Assembly (NCBI RefSeq): GCF_027706745.1
Contig: NZ_JAQFWP010000051.1
Coordinates: forward strand, 1-51,552
Direction: 5' to 3'
Length of the DNA stretch: 51,552 nt
From: Nocardiopsis suaedae
GTDB lineage: Bacteria > Actinomycetota > Actinomycetes > Streptosporangiales > Streptosporangiaceae
A program made the translations under genes and the position numbers. The notes below the pieces were generated by a model. It saw only the letters and a list, made by a program, of their open reading frames with translations. It did not search any database and was not told where the DNA came from. Each line of letters starts with the position of its first letter. The stretch's first letter is position 1. This document shows, piece by piece, positions 9,158 through 17,998 of the stretch.

Positions 9158-10615
9158 CTAGGACTCCGCCGAAGCGCTCTCCTGGGCCGGGGCGGCGGCC
9201 CCGGCCTTGCGCCTGCGGCCGAACACGAACAGGCCCATGTACAGGCTGGCGGCCAGCCCGACCGCCATGATGATCAGGAACGGCACCGCGCCCACGTGCG
9301 GGCTGATGATCAGCGGGATGGCCGCCGCGGTCACCAGGCCGCCGCCGAAGAACGGCTCGAACACCAGCTGCTTGTAGCCGAAGGCCGGGTAGGCCGGGGT
9401 CTTCAGCTCCGGGTCGACGATGCGCATGAGCACCAGGCCGGTGGCGGTGACGCCGAGGGACTGGCCGAAGTCGCCGATGCCGCGCTCGAACCAGTGCGAG
9501 GGCATCATCCGCGGGGCCAGGAACAGGAAGGCACCGACCACCCAGAGGATGCCGGCCGCGGCCAGCAGCAGGAACGGCAGCAGGTTCTCGGCGAGCACCT
9601 GCAGGGACAGGGTGGCCATGGCCGAGATGATCAGCATGTCCAGGGAGAAGCCCTGCACGCGCTCGATCATCATGGAGTCGACGATCGCGTTCTTGTCGAA
9701 GCGGTCGATGAGGATCTGCAGCAGGATGCCGCCGATCATCGCCAGCGGGAACAGCGGCACGTAGGCGAAGATCTCGATGGTGTCCGCCCACAGCGCCTGC
9801 TCGACGGCCTGCATCCCGGACAGGATGAGCTGCCCGATCAGCACGGCGATGGCGATCAGGCCGAAGTGCAGCGCCAGCGGGTCCAGCGAGGAGGGGTGCA
9901 CGGTCAGCATCGCGCCGGGGCCGCGCTTCTCGCCGACCAGGAGCCCGGCCTGCTCGGCGTCGGAGATCTCGGCCTTGGAGTCGAGCACGACGGTCTTGCG
10001 GCGCCGCACACCCCAGTTGATCAGGGCGATGCCCAGCAGGATCCCGGCGAGCAGGCCGACGGTGGCCATGCCCACGGCCAGGTCCTGGCCCTCGGGGAAC
10101 CCGGCCTTGTCGAAGGTGTCGCCGAGCCCGGCCGCGGTGCCGTGGCCGCCGACGAACCCGATCTCGATGAGCGCGCCGGTCAGCGCGGGCAGGTTGAAGA
10201 CCGGGACCAGCACCAGCAGGGCGAGCAGCAGGCCGATGACGTACTGGCCGGTGCTCAGCGTCAACCCGAAGGCGAGCTGGGGTCCGGCCAGCCGGGCGGC
10301 GTCCTTGAACCTCGGCAGCGGCTTGCCCAGGAACAGCCCGGCGAAGACCACCGAGATGAGCAGGCCGGGCAGCGCGGACCAGACCTCGTTGACGCCGGCC
10401 CCGAAGAGCCCTCCCTCGGTGAAGGAGTCGACGCCGACGAGGGCCATGGCGCGGCCGAAGATGTCCGGCCCGAGGAGCAGCGCGATGCCGCCCCCGATGA
10501 TCGAGCTCGGCAGGAACAGCTTCTGCGTGAGCTTCCACTTGACCCGGACGAGCTTCGCGACCAGCAGCAACACCCCCAGGAGGAGGAGCGCGAGGCCAAT
10601 GGTGTCGGGGGACAT
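9158..10615 (-). CDS. GltS-like sodium:glutamate symporter (ESS family)
   Basis: This 485-residue polytopic membrane protein has about 10-12 hydrophobic segments. The first two resemble GltS (FLPSSIIGGGIALLLGP), and the signature GGHGTAAG lies near residue 158, the family's first re-entrant loop. The length exceeds the roughly 400 residues of E. coli GltS because of a longer central loop and a charged Ala/Glu-rich tail. The ATG at 10615 is preceded by GGAGAGG. It stands alone between a bidirectional terminator and a 392-bp gap. Glutamate or a related dicarboxylate with Na+ is the expected substrate by family, and no substrate residue was verified. Confidence 0.75.
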   Translation of the reverse strand: MSPDTIGLALLLLGVLLLVAKLVRVKWKLTQKLFLPSSIIGGGIALLLGPDIFGRAMALVGVDSFTEGGLFGAGVNEVWSALPGLLISVVFAGLFLGKPLPRFKDAARLAGPQLAFGLTLSTGQYVIGLLLALLVLVPVFNLPALTGALIEIGFVGGHGTAAGLGDTFDKAGFPEGQDLAVGMATVGLLAGILLGIALINWGVRRRKTVVLDSKAEISDAEQAGLLVGEKRGPGAMLTVHPSSLDPLALHFGLIAIAVLIGQLILSGMQAVEQALWADTIEIFAYVPLFPLAMIGGILLQILIDRFDKNAIVDSMMIERVQGFSLDMLIISAMATLSLQVLAENLLPFLLLAAAGILWVVGAFLFLAPRMMPSHWFERGIGDFGQSLGVTATGLVLMRIVDPELKTPAYPAFGYKQLVFEPFFGGGLVTAAAIPLIISPHVGAVPFLIIMAVGLAASLYMGLFVFGRRRKAGAAAPAQESASAES

Positions 10616-11007
10616 CTCTTACCTCTCCGTTGAAGCATGAGCGCGCCCTCGGGGCGGGAGCGCACCGCGGAGCGGGCCTCGGTCGGAGAGGCGGTGCCCC
10701 GGGGGCGCGCCCCGTCCTCGGGCGCCGTGGCTGTGAGGGCGCCGGGCCGCACCGGGCCCGCGCCGGGTGCTCCGCACCGCGACGCGGCCGGGAAAACACC
10801 CAATAAACACTCAAACCGGGATAAACCAGGCTTAAGTGGTCGTCACCGGAAAGTGTGCCACCGTCCCGATACCGCTAGGTAACCCCCGGGGCACCGGACG
10901 GGGCGACGCGCGGCGCCCCGGGGGACCGTCCAGGGGAGGCGGTCAGAAGCAGGTCCCCTGGTGTGCGGCGCTTCTCACGAGAGCCGCACCACTCCGTATG
11001 CCTCTGC
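10616..11007. other. Intergenic region upstream of the symporter
   Basis: This is a 392-bp stretch without a convincing gene. About 10790-10850 is A+T-richer than the flanks and is a likely promoter zone for the symporter. The right end contains a candidate terminator for the aldehyde dehydrogenase (10963-10989). I see no tRNA or riboswitch. Confidence 0.5.
10963..10989 (-). terminator. Candidate terminator after aldehyde dehydrogenase
   Basis: GTGCGGC at 10963-10969 pairs with GCCGCAC at 10983-10989 across a 13-nt loop, 19 nt past the stop codon. The stem is only 7 bp. Confidence 0.4.
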
Positions 11008-12432
11008 TCACAGCTGCACGCCGGTGAGAACCATCACCCGCTCGTAGGTCAGATCGTCCATCGCGGCGCGCACGCCCTCCTTGCCCACGCCGGACTTCTT
11101 GACCCCGCCGTAGGGCATCTGGTCGGCCCGGAAGGTCGGCACGTCGCCGATGACCACGCCGCCCACCTCCAGCTCCCGGTGGGCCCGGAAGGCGGTGGCG
11201 ATGTCGGAGGTGAACACCCCGGCCTGCAGACCGAAGTCGCTGTCGTTGACCGCGGCGAACGCCGCGCCGGTGTCCTCGGCCCGCTGCAGCACCAGCACCG
11301 GGCCGAAGACCTCCTCGCGCACCACCTTGGCGTCGGCGGGGACCTCGGCGAGCACGGTCGGCTCCACCGTCACCCCGTCCCGGCCGCCGCCGGCGAGCAC
11401 CTTGGCCCCGGCCCGCTCGGCCTCGGCGATCCAGCCGTGCACCCGCTCGGCGGCGGCCTCGTCGATCATCGGGCCGACCTGGGTGGCCGGGTCGGCGGGG
11501 TCGCCGGTGCCCAGCTCGCCGACGCGCTCGACCAGGCGGGCGGCGAAGTCGTCGTAGACCCGCGCGTCCACCACCACGCGCTGCACCCCGATGCACACCT
11601 GCCCGGCCTGGTTGTTGCCGAACAGGGCGATGCGCCGCGCGGCGTGGTCCAGGTCGGCGTCGGCCAGCACCACGGCCGCGGCGTTGCCGCCCAGCTCCAG
11701 GGTGAGGTGCTTGTGCGGGGCCCGGCGCTGCAGCTCCCAGCCGAACTGGCCGCCGGTGAAGGAGATGACGGGCAGCCGCGGGTCGGTGATCAGGTCCGAG
11801 GCGCGCTCGTTGGGCATGGGCAGCACGGAGTACGCCCCGCGCGGCAGGCCGGTCTCGGCCAGCACCTCGCCGAGCAGCAGCGCGGTGAGCGGGGTGCCCG
11901 GGGCGGGCTTGAGGATGATCGGCGCGCCGGCCGCGAGCGCCGGGGCCACCTTGTGGGCGACCAGGTTGAGCGGGAAGTTGAACGGGGCGATGCCCAGGAC
12001 CGGGCCCTTGGGCACGCGGCGCACCAGGGCGACCCGGCCGGTGCCCCCGGCGTCGGTGTCCAGGCGCTGCAGCTCGCCGCTGTCGCGCCGGGCCTCCTCG
12101 GCGGCCAGCCGGAAGACGGACACGGCCCGCCCGGCCTCGGCGCGCGACCAGGCGATGGGCTTGGCGCTCTCGGCGGTGATCAGCGCGGCGAACTCCTCGG
12201 CCCGCTCCTCGATCCGCCGTGAGACGTGCAGGAGCGCCTCGGCGCGCACGTGCGCCGGGAGCGCGGCCAGCTCGGCGGCCGCGGCGTCGGCCGCCGCCAC
12301 CGCCTGCTCGATCTGCTCGGGCGAGGGCACGGCGGCGGACCCCGCGCTCTCACCGGTGTAGGGGTTGGTCACCTGGATCTCGGTGTCGCCGGTCGCGGCT
12401 TCCCCGGCCAGCCAGAACGGACGCGTAGACAT
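11008..12432 (-). CDS. NAD(P)+-dependent aldehyde dehydrogenase
   Basis: This 474-residue soluble enzyme of the ALDH superfamily oxidises an aldehyde to an acid. It shows the Rossmann segment APFNFPLNLVAHKVAPALAAG, ILKPAPGTPL, the catalytic-glutamate motif LELGGNA and the catalytic cysteine in GQVCIGVQRV, followed by FGPVLVLQRA near the C-terminus. The glycine turn reads SFTGGQFGWE where SFTGS is more common. I chose the ATG at 12432 because the next 24 residues (FWLAGEAATG...NPYTGE) match the usual N-terminus. A frame extends to 12516, and the ribosome-binding site is weak. It lies 109 nt downstream of the P450 gene on the same strand and could be co-transcribed. Substrate unknown. Confidence 0.88.
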   Translation of the reverse strand: MSTRPFWLAGEAATGDTEIQVTNPYTGESAGSAAVPSPEQIEQAVAAADAAAAELAALPAHVRAEALLHVSRRIEERAEEFAALITAESAKPIAWSRAEAGRAVSVFRLAAEEARRDSGELQRLDTDAGGTGRVALVRRVPKGPVLGIAPFNFPLNLVAHKVAPALAAGAPIILKPAPGTPLTALLLGEVLAETGLPRGAYSVLPMPNERASDLITDPRLPVISFTGGQFGWELQRRAPHKHLTLELGGNAAAVVLADADLDHAARRIALFGNNQAGQVCIGVQRVVVDARVYDDFAARLVERVGELGTGDPADPATQVGPMIDEAAAERVHGWIAEAERAGAKVLAGGGRDGVTVEPTVLAEVPADAKVVREEVFGPVLVLQRAEDTGAAFAAVNDSDFGLQAGVFTSDIATAFRAHRELEVGGVVIGDVPTFRADQMPYGGVKKSGVGKEGVRAAMDDLTYERVMVLTGVQL

Positions 12433-12541
12433 GCCCGAGACGCTAGTGCCCGCCGCACGGTGCGGCGTTATCCGCATTGGCCAGCACAGCGGCCCCGCTT
12501 GGCCATTCCGGCGCACCCGCTCCGCCTGTGCGCGCGGGGCC

Positions 12542-13930
12542 TCAGCCTCTCCGGCGACCGCGTCGGCCGCTGCCCTGCCACCAGCGCAGCACCCGCACCA
12601 GCAACGCGTCGGACCCCTCCTCCGGCCCCGGGTCCGGGGACCGGACGGCGGGCGCGGGGGCGGGCTCGGGCGCGGGCAGCGGCTCCGCCGGCTCGAACTC
12701 CACCGGAAGCGCGGCCGGGCCCCGGTAGAACAGCGACGGCGCCCACCACAGCTCCTCAGGGGGCAGGGCCAGGCGCAGACCGCCCAGCCGGGCGCGCAGC
12801 CGCTCCACCCCGATCTCCACGACCCGCTCGGCCACCGCCCGCGCCGGGCAGCGGTGCTCTCCGGCGCCCCAGATCAGGTGCGCGCGGTTGTGCCCGGAGG
12901 GGACGGCGGTCTCGTCCTGGTCCCCGCGCCGAAGCCGCGGGTCGGCGTGCGCGGCGGCCAGCCCGAACGCCAGCGGCTCCCCCTCGGCCACCCGGGTACC
13001 GCCGACCACCGCCGGGCGGGTGGCGTAGCGGGCGGGCAGCACCTGCACCGGCGGCACCGTCCACACCACGTGGTCGACGACCTCGTCGAGCAGCAGCCCG
13101 CCCCCGGCGAAGTCGCGGGCCAGGCCGTCGTCGCTGAGCAGCTCGCGCAGCACGTTGCCGAGCAGGTTGGCGGTGGGCAGGTGGGCGGCGGCCGCCATGG
13201 TCACCAGCTGGTCGGCGGTCTCCTGGTCGGTCGGGCCCGACGCGTGGCCCAGCATCCAGCTGGTGAGGTCCTCGCCGGGCACCGCGCGCTTGTGGCGGAC
13301 CAGCCCGGCGAAGTAGTCGCGCATGCGCGCGGCGGCCTCGGCCGACCGGTCGCCGTCGTGCCCCCACATGGCGGTGGTCAGGTCGCCCAGGGCGTAGCCG
13401 AACGCGTCGTCCAGGCCGAAGAGGCGGTTGAGCACCATGGACGGGAGCAGGGCGCAGTAGTCGGCCACCAGGTCGGCGCCGCCCTCGGCGCAGAAGTCGT
13501 CGATGAGGCGGTCGGCGGCGCGGGTGATGTCGGCGCGCACCCGGGCGTCGCTCAGCCGGGCCAGCGCGTCGGTGACCGGGGCGATGAGGCGGGCGTGCTC
13601 GGCGCCGTCGGCGTACAGGGCGCTGCCGCTGTACCCCATGCCGATGGGGAGGTCGTCGCCGGGTGAGCGCCTGCCGTCGCGCACATCGCACCAGCGGCGC
13701 GTGTCCCGGGAGAAGCCGCCCCAGTCCCGCATGACCTCCAGGTTCTCCTCGTACCCCAGGAGCAGCCACACCGGCAGGCCCGGCTCCAGCTCGACCGGCG
13801 CGACCTGGCCGTAGCGCTCGCGCAGGGTCTCCCACACGCGGGCGGCCTCGCCGTGCTCGGCGTACTTGTACAGCGGGACGGCGGCCTCGTGCAGTGGGCA
13901 GCCGGGGGCGGTGTCGGGGCGCTCGGTCAC
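12542..13930 (-). CDS. Cytochrome P450 lacking the K-helix ExxR motif
   Basis: This 462-residue P450-like protein has the heme-thiolate motif WGAGEHRCPAR, with Cys near residue 361, and an I-helix region around MAAAAHLPTANLL. Where the K-helix ExxR should stand, just before PPVQ, the sequence reads HVVW, so both Glu and Arg are missing. The CYP157 family of streptomycetes is known to lack ExxR in the same way, and this is probably a relative. The last 55 residues form a Pro/Ala/Glu linker ending in a basic tail (GRRGRRRG), unusual for a soluble P450. The GTG at 13930 has only a weak ribosome-binding site. No ferredoxin or conservon GTPase genes lie next to it. Confidence 0.85.
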   Translation of the reverse strand: MTERPDTAPGCPLHEAAVPLYKYAEHGEAARVWETLRERYGQVAPVELEPGLPVWLLLGYEENLEVMRDWGGFSRDTRRWCDVRDGRRSPGDDLPIGMGYSGSALYADGAEHARLIAPVTDALARLSDARVRADITRAADRLIDDFCAEGGADLVADYCALLPSMVLNRLFGLDDAFGYALGDLTTAMWGHDGDRSAEAAARMRDYFAGLVRHKRAVPGEDLTSWMLGHASGPTDQETADQLVTMAAAAHLPTANLLGNVLRELLSDDGLARDFAGGGLLLDEVVDHVVWTVPPVQVLPARYATRPAVVGGTRVAEGEPLAFGLAAAHADPRLRRGDQDETAVPSGHNRAHLIWGAGEHRCPARAVAERVVEIGVERLRARLGGLRLALPPEELWWAPSLFYRGPAALPVEFEPAEPLPAPEPAPAPAVRSPDPGPEEGSDALLVRVLRWWQGSGRRGRRRG

Positions 13931-14219
13931 GGCTTCGCTCGCAGACTGTCAGGGGGCGGTGACTGCGGTTCCACGAGGGTAGCGCCGCGCCCCGCGGGCC
14001 ACCACCACCGTTCCCGCCCCCGGCCGCGTCCCCGGCGCGGGGCGGGGCGGGTCGGTGCGCCCGTTTCCGGCCGCGCCTCTCGAACTCCCGGGGGGCGCCG
14101 GGGTAGCCTGCCTACGCACCGTCGCCCGGCCATCACCGACGATCCCCGATCGCGCGTCGCCCTCCCGACCGACCTCTCCCCCACCCATCCCCCGTCGACC
14201 TGGGAGGGGCCCCGACCCG

Positions 14220-15866
14220 ATGGCGATCCTCCGATCCCGCGCGCTGCCGCGCGCCCGCCCGCTCGTGCGCGCCTGTGCCGCTCCCCTCCTGGCCGCGGGC
14301 CTCGTCGCCGCGGCGGCCTCCCCCGCCGCCGCCGACGGCCCCGTGCACGACCTGCGCCGCGACCTCGACGCCCTGCTGCAGGACCCGGCCCTGGAGGGGG
14401 CGGTGTCCGGGGTGGTGGTGCGCAGCGCAGGAACCGGCGAGGAGCTGTACGGCCGCGAAGCGGACACCGCGCTGCTCCCGGCCTCCAACATGAAGCTGCT
14501 GACCTCGGCCGCCGCCCTGGAGGTGTTCGGGCCCGGGCACCGCTTCACCACGGATGTGCGGGCCGACACCGCGCCGAACCGGGGCGGGGTGGTCCGCGGC
14601 GACCTCTACCTGGTCGGCGGGGCCGACCCCACGCTGACCGCGGACGCCTACGACGACCTGGCCGAGGAGGTGGCCGACGCCGGGGTCCGCCGGGTCACCG
14701 GGGACCTGGTCGCCGACGACACCCTGTTCGACGACGAGCGGCTGCACCCGGACTGGGAGGCCGGGGACGAGCCGTACTACTACGCGGCGCAGATCTCGGC
14801 GCTGACCGTGGCCGCCAACGAGGACTACGACACCGGCGTCGTCACGGCCTCCGCCGAGCCCGGCGGCGACGCGGGGGACCCGGTCGAGGTCGGCCTGGAG
14901 CCGATGACCGACAACCTGGAGGTGCGCAACGAGGCGGCCACCGGGGCGCCGGACTCCGAGCCGTCGCTGACGGTGACCCGCGAGCCGGGCACCAACACCT
15001 TCACCTTCTCCGGCTCACTCCCGGCCGGGGGCGACGGGTACGAGGCGCTGCGCACGGTCGACGACCCCACCGCGCACGCGGCGCACCTGTTCGCCGACGC
15101 GCTGGAGGACAACGGGGTGAAGGTGACCGGCGGTGTCGCGCGCGGCGCCGCCCCGGCGGGCGCCGACGGGGTGGCCGACCGCTCCTCCGAGGAGCTGGGC
15201 GACCTCCTGGTGCCCTTCATGAAGCTGTCCAACAACGGGCACGCGGAGATGCTGGTCAAGGCGATGGGGGCGGAGCGCGCGGGCCTCGGCTCCTGGAAGG
15301 CGGGCACCGCGGTGGTCGAGACGGCCGCCGCGGGCCTGGGGCTGGACCCGCGCCTCTACGAGCAGGCGGACGGGTCGGGGCTGGCCCGCACCAACACGAT
15401 GACCGCCAACGGGGTGGCCGACCTGCTGCAGGCGGCGCGCGGCGCGTCGTGGTGGCCGGAGTACGAGAACGCCCTGCCGCTGGCCGGAGCCGAGGACCGG
15501 ATGGTCGGCGGGACGCTGCGGAACCGGATGCGCGACACGGCGGCCGAGGAGAACGTGCGCGCCAAGACCGGCACCCTGACCGGGGTGAGCGCGCTGTCGG
15601 GCTACGTGGCCGGGGCGGACGGCGAGGAGCTGGTGTTCGTGGTGCTGAACAACGGGTACTCGGGGCCGGCGCCGCGCCACGTGCAGGACGCGATCGGTGT
15701 ACGGCTGGCGGAGTTCTCCCGCGACGGCGCCCAGCGGATGGCGGACGGGGCCGCTCCGGCGGGCGTCCCGGCCGCGACGGGCGCCCCGGCGGCGGAGACG
15801 GCCGCACCGGGCACGCCCGTGCCGGACGCCTCCTCCCTGGAGTGCTCCTGGGCCGGGACCTGCTGA
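14220..15866 (+). CDS. D-alanyl-D-alanine carboxypeptidase/endopeptidase (PBP4, peptidase S13)
   Basis: This 548-residue exported penicillin-binding protein trims peptidoglycan stem peptides. A signal peptide ends near SPAAADG. The three active-site motifs are intact: SNMK near residue 89 (SxxK), SNN near residue 336 (SxN) and KTG near residue 448. The large insert after the first motif (GDLYLVGGADPTLT...) is typical of class C PBPs. I chose the ATG at 14220, with GGGAGGGG upstream. The longer frame from 14055 has no coding character. An Ala/Pro-rich tail ends in ECSWAGTC, with two cysteines. Divergent from the P450, and followed by a hairpin terminator. Confidence 0.92.
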   Translation: MAILRSRALPRARPLVRACAAPLLAAGLVAAAASPAAADGPVHDLRRDLDALLQDPALEGAVSGVVVRSAGTGEELYGREADTALLPASNMKLLTSAAALEVFGPGHRFTTDVRADTAPNRGGVVRGDLYLVGGADPTLTADAYDDLAEEVADAGVRRVTGDLVADDTLFDDERLHPDWEAGDEPYYYAAQISALTVAANEDYDTGVVTASAEPGGDAGDPVEVGLEPMTDNLEVRNEAATGAPDSEPSLTVTREPGTNTFTFSGSLPAGGDGYEALRTVDDPTAHAAHLFADALEDNGVKVTGGVARGAAPAGADGVADRSSEELGDLLVPFMKLSNNGHAEMLVKAMGAERAGLGSWKAGTAVVETAAAGLGLDPRLYEQADGSGLARTNTMTANGVADLLQAARGASWWPEYENALPLAGAEDRMVGGTLRNRMRDTAAEENVRAKTGTLTGVSALSGYVAGADGEELVFVVLNNGYSGPAPRHVQDAIGVRLAEFSRDGAQRMADGAAPAGVPAATGAPAAETAAPGTPVPDASSLECSWAGTC

Positions 15867-16202
15867 CACGCGCCCCGGATCCCCGATGATCCCGGGAAAA
15901 ACGACCCTACAAGCGCGGTTCTGGCGTCGTTTTCTCCCGAGATCAACGAACGACACCACTCCAGCGGACACCGTTCGTCCGTGCCTCCCCCGTGTCGCCT
16001 CCGCGGCGCCCGCCCTCCCCCAGCGGCCGGTCGTGCGCCCCTTCCGCCCGCCCCTCCACCGGCACCCCGGATCGGATGGGACGACTGGTGTGCGCGCTCC
16101 GCTTGGGCCAGAGTGGGGGACAGAGGCCCGAACACCGGCGCTTCGCAGGCCAGATTCCGGCCCCTCGCGGGTCGGGCCCGACCGACCGGGAGAGAAGCAA
16201 GG
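15867..16202. other. Intergenic region between the PBP4 gene and the next operon
   Basis: This is 336 bp containing the hairpin at 15893-15939. The remainder presumably carries the promoter of the following gene. No further structure or small gene is supported. Confidence 0.45.
15893..15939 (+). terminator. Hairpin terminator after the PBP4 gene
   Basis: CGGGAAAAACGAC (15893-15905) pairs with GTCGTTTTCTCCCG (15926-15939) with a one-nt bulge, 26 nt past the stop. Its sequence resembles the hairpin at 38174-38219. Confidence 0.75.
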
Positions 16203-17978
16203 GTGTCGCTCGTCTACCGCAGCATCGCCACCGTGGACCTGGACCGCGACATCACCGGCGAGGCCGCCGCCGCACTCGCGGCCTGGCTGAGCCGCCGCGG
16301 CCCGGCCGGCGCGCGGGTGGACTTCTCCCGGTCGGGCTCCTACGAGCTCAGCAAGCGCTCCAGAGCCATGGTGGTGCGCCACGACAACCGCGAGGACCGC
16401 ATCGCCTTCCTCCGGCTCACCACCGAGTCGGACAAGGCCGACGGCCGCTGGCGCACCACCGCCACCATCGTCTCCGACCCCCAGCGCCTCCCCCACGGCT
16501 ACAGCTGGGTCGACATGACCGCCGACCCCCGGCACGAGCTGTCCGGCACCGACCGGCTGGACGTGGTCCCGCCCGACGCGGTGCGGCTGCTGCTGGAGCG
16601 GCTGCCCTGCCGGGACGGCGGGCAGCGGCTGGCCTCCGAGCCGGCCATCGTGCGCGGCCGCGACACCGCCGCGGTCCAGGCGCTCGCCGACGCGATCGCC
16701 GACCCCGCCCGCCGCCTGGCCGTCGTCGTGTTCGGCCCCCCGTCCGACATGACGGTGGCGGCCTGGCGGGACGCCATGGCCGCGGTGCTCTCCCGCTCGG
16801 CCGGGATGTGCGCCGGGTACGTGCTCGACGCCGCCGCCCACGAGCGCCTGTCGGCGCTGCTCCCCCCGGGCGCGGACGTGCCCGCGGGCGGCGTGCGCAC
16901 CTTCCTGCCCGGCGTCGACCCCGACGACTGGACCGATGCCCAGCGGCACCCGCGCATGTCGGCGCACACCCTGGACTCCGCCCGCGAGGGGGACCGGGTG
17001 CGGCCGTGGGTGAGCAGGGCGCTGGCGCGGTCGGTGCGCGACACCGCGGTCGACTCGCCGCTCCCCTCCGAGCTGCGCGACATCGACACCCTCCTCAACG
17101 AGGAGGAGCTCGACGCCTACCTGCGCGAGCAGGAGAACGGGGCGGCCGCGGCGCCGGTCGCCCCCGCCACCACGGGGCCGCACGGCACCGACCTCGTCCC
17201 GCTGCTCAAATCCCGGCTGGCCGACCAGGCCCGCGACGCCGAGCGGCTGCGCTCCGAGGCCAAGCGGCTCAGCGTGCGCAGCACGGAGCAGGCCAAGGAG
17301 CGCGAGCGGCTGGCGGCCGAGCTGGCCGACGCCACCGAGGACCTGCACAACACGCGGGCCGCCCTGCACGCGGCCACCGGGGAGCTGGAATGGCTGCGCG
17401 AGCGGCTGCACGAGGAGGGGCTGCACCGGCTGGCCGGGGAGCACCCGCCGCCGGACCGCCCGATGGGGCCCCCGCGCACCGTGGAGGAGCTGCTGGAGCG
17501 GATCACCGACCGCAGCAACTTCCCGAACCTGTACTTCACCATCGAGGACCGCGACACGGTGCGGGAGCTGACCGGCAGCCGCAAGGAGAAGCTGTGGGTC
17601 ACGCGCGCGTGGGAGGCGCTGCTGGCGCTGGACGACTATGCGCGGTACCAGCTGGCCAACCCGGGGTCGGGGCTGGGCTTCCACGATTACCTGCGGGAGC
17701 CGCCGAACGGGTACCGGGCGGTGCCGGTGAAGCGGCTCGCGTCCCGGGAGAGCGACACGGTGCGCAACCGGGACAAGTTCAGCGACAAGCGGGTGTTCAA
17801 GGTGCCCGCGGAGGTCTCGCCCACCGGCGAGGTGCCGATGTTCGCGCACATCAAGCTGGACAGCGAGTACGGGATCTGCCCCCGCCTGTACTTCTACAGC
17901 GACATGGGGCCGGGCGCCACCAACCGCATCTACATCGGCTACCTGGGGCGCCACCTACCGGTTCAGGGCACCAACTGA
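16203..17978 (+). CDS. Uncharacterised protein with central coiled coil
   Basis: I do not recognise the family. The 591-residue soluble protein has three visible parts: an alpha/beta N-terminal region (about 1-300), a charged coiled coil (about 335-410, rich in Glu/Arg with a heptad pattern) and a C-terminal domain of about 165 residues. The C-terminal domain is rich in aromatics and ends in YIGYLGRHLPVQGTN. There is no signal peptide, no membrane segment and no clear nucleotide-binding motif. The GTG at 16203 follows GGGAGA. Upstream in-frame sequence to 15981 lacks coding character. The next gene begins 20 nt later, so they likely form one operon. The layout suggests a scaffold or sensor with a ligand-binding C-terminus, which is a guess. 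Confidence 0.75.
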   Translation: MSLVYRSIATVDLDRDITGEAAAALAAWLSRRGPAGARVDFSRSGSYELSKRSRAMVVRHDNREDRIAFLRLTTESDKADGRWRTTATIVSDPQRLPHGYSWVDMTADPRHELSGTDRLDVVPPDAVRLLLERLPCRDGGQRLASEPAIVRGRDTAAVQALADAIADPARRLAVVVFGPPSDMTVAAWRDAMAAVLSRSAGMCAGYVLDAAAHERLSALLPPGADVPAGGVRTFLPGVDPDDWTDAQRHPRMSAHTLDSAREGDRVRPWVSRALARSVRDTAVDSPLPSELRDIDTLLNEEELDAYLREQENGAAAAPVAPATTGPHGTDLVPLLKSRLADQARDAERLRSEAKRLSVRSTEQAKERERLAAELADATEDLHNTRAALHAATGELEWLRERLHEEGLHRLAGEHPPPDRPMGPPRTVEELLERITDRSNFPNLYFTIEDRDTVRELTGSRKEKLWVTRAWEALLALDDYARYQLANPGSGLGFHDYLREPPNGYRAVPVKRLASRESDTVRNRDKFSDKRVFKVPAEVSPTGEVPMFAHIKLDSEYGICPRLYFYSDMGPGATNRIYIGYLGRHLPVQGTN

Positions 17979-17998
17979 GCGCTCGTACCCTCGGAGGC

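Noticed and set aside
15015-17954. Long minus-strand frame of 979 codons
   Set aside because: It runs antisense to the PBP4 and coiled-coil genes, both of which have motifs and ribosome-binding sites. The product is His/Gly/Arg-rich low-complexity sequence typical of a GC-rich shadow frame.
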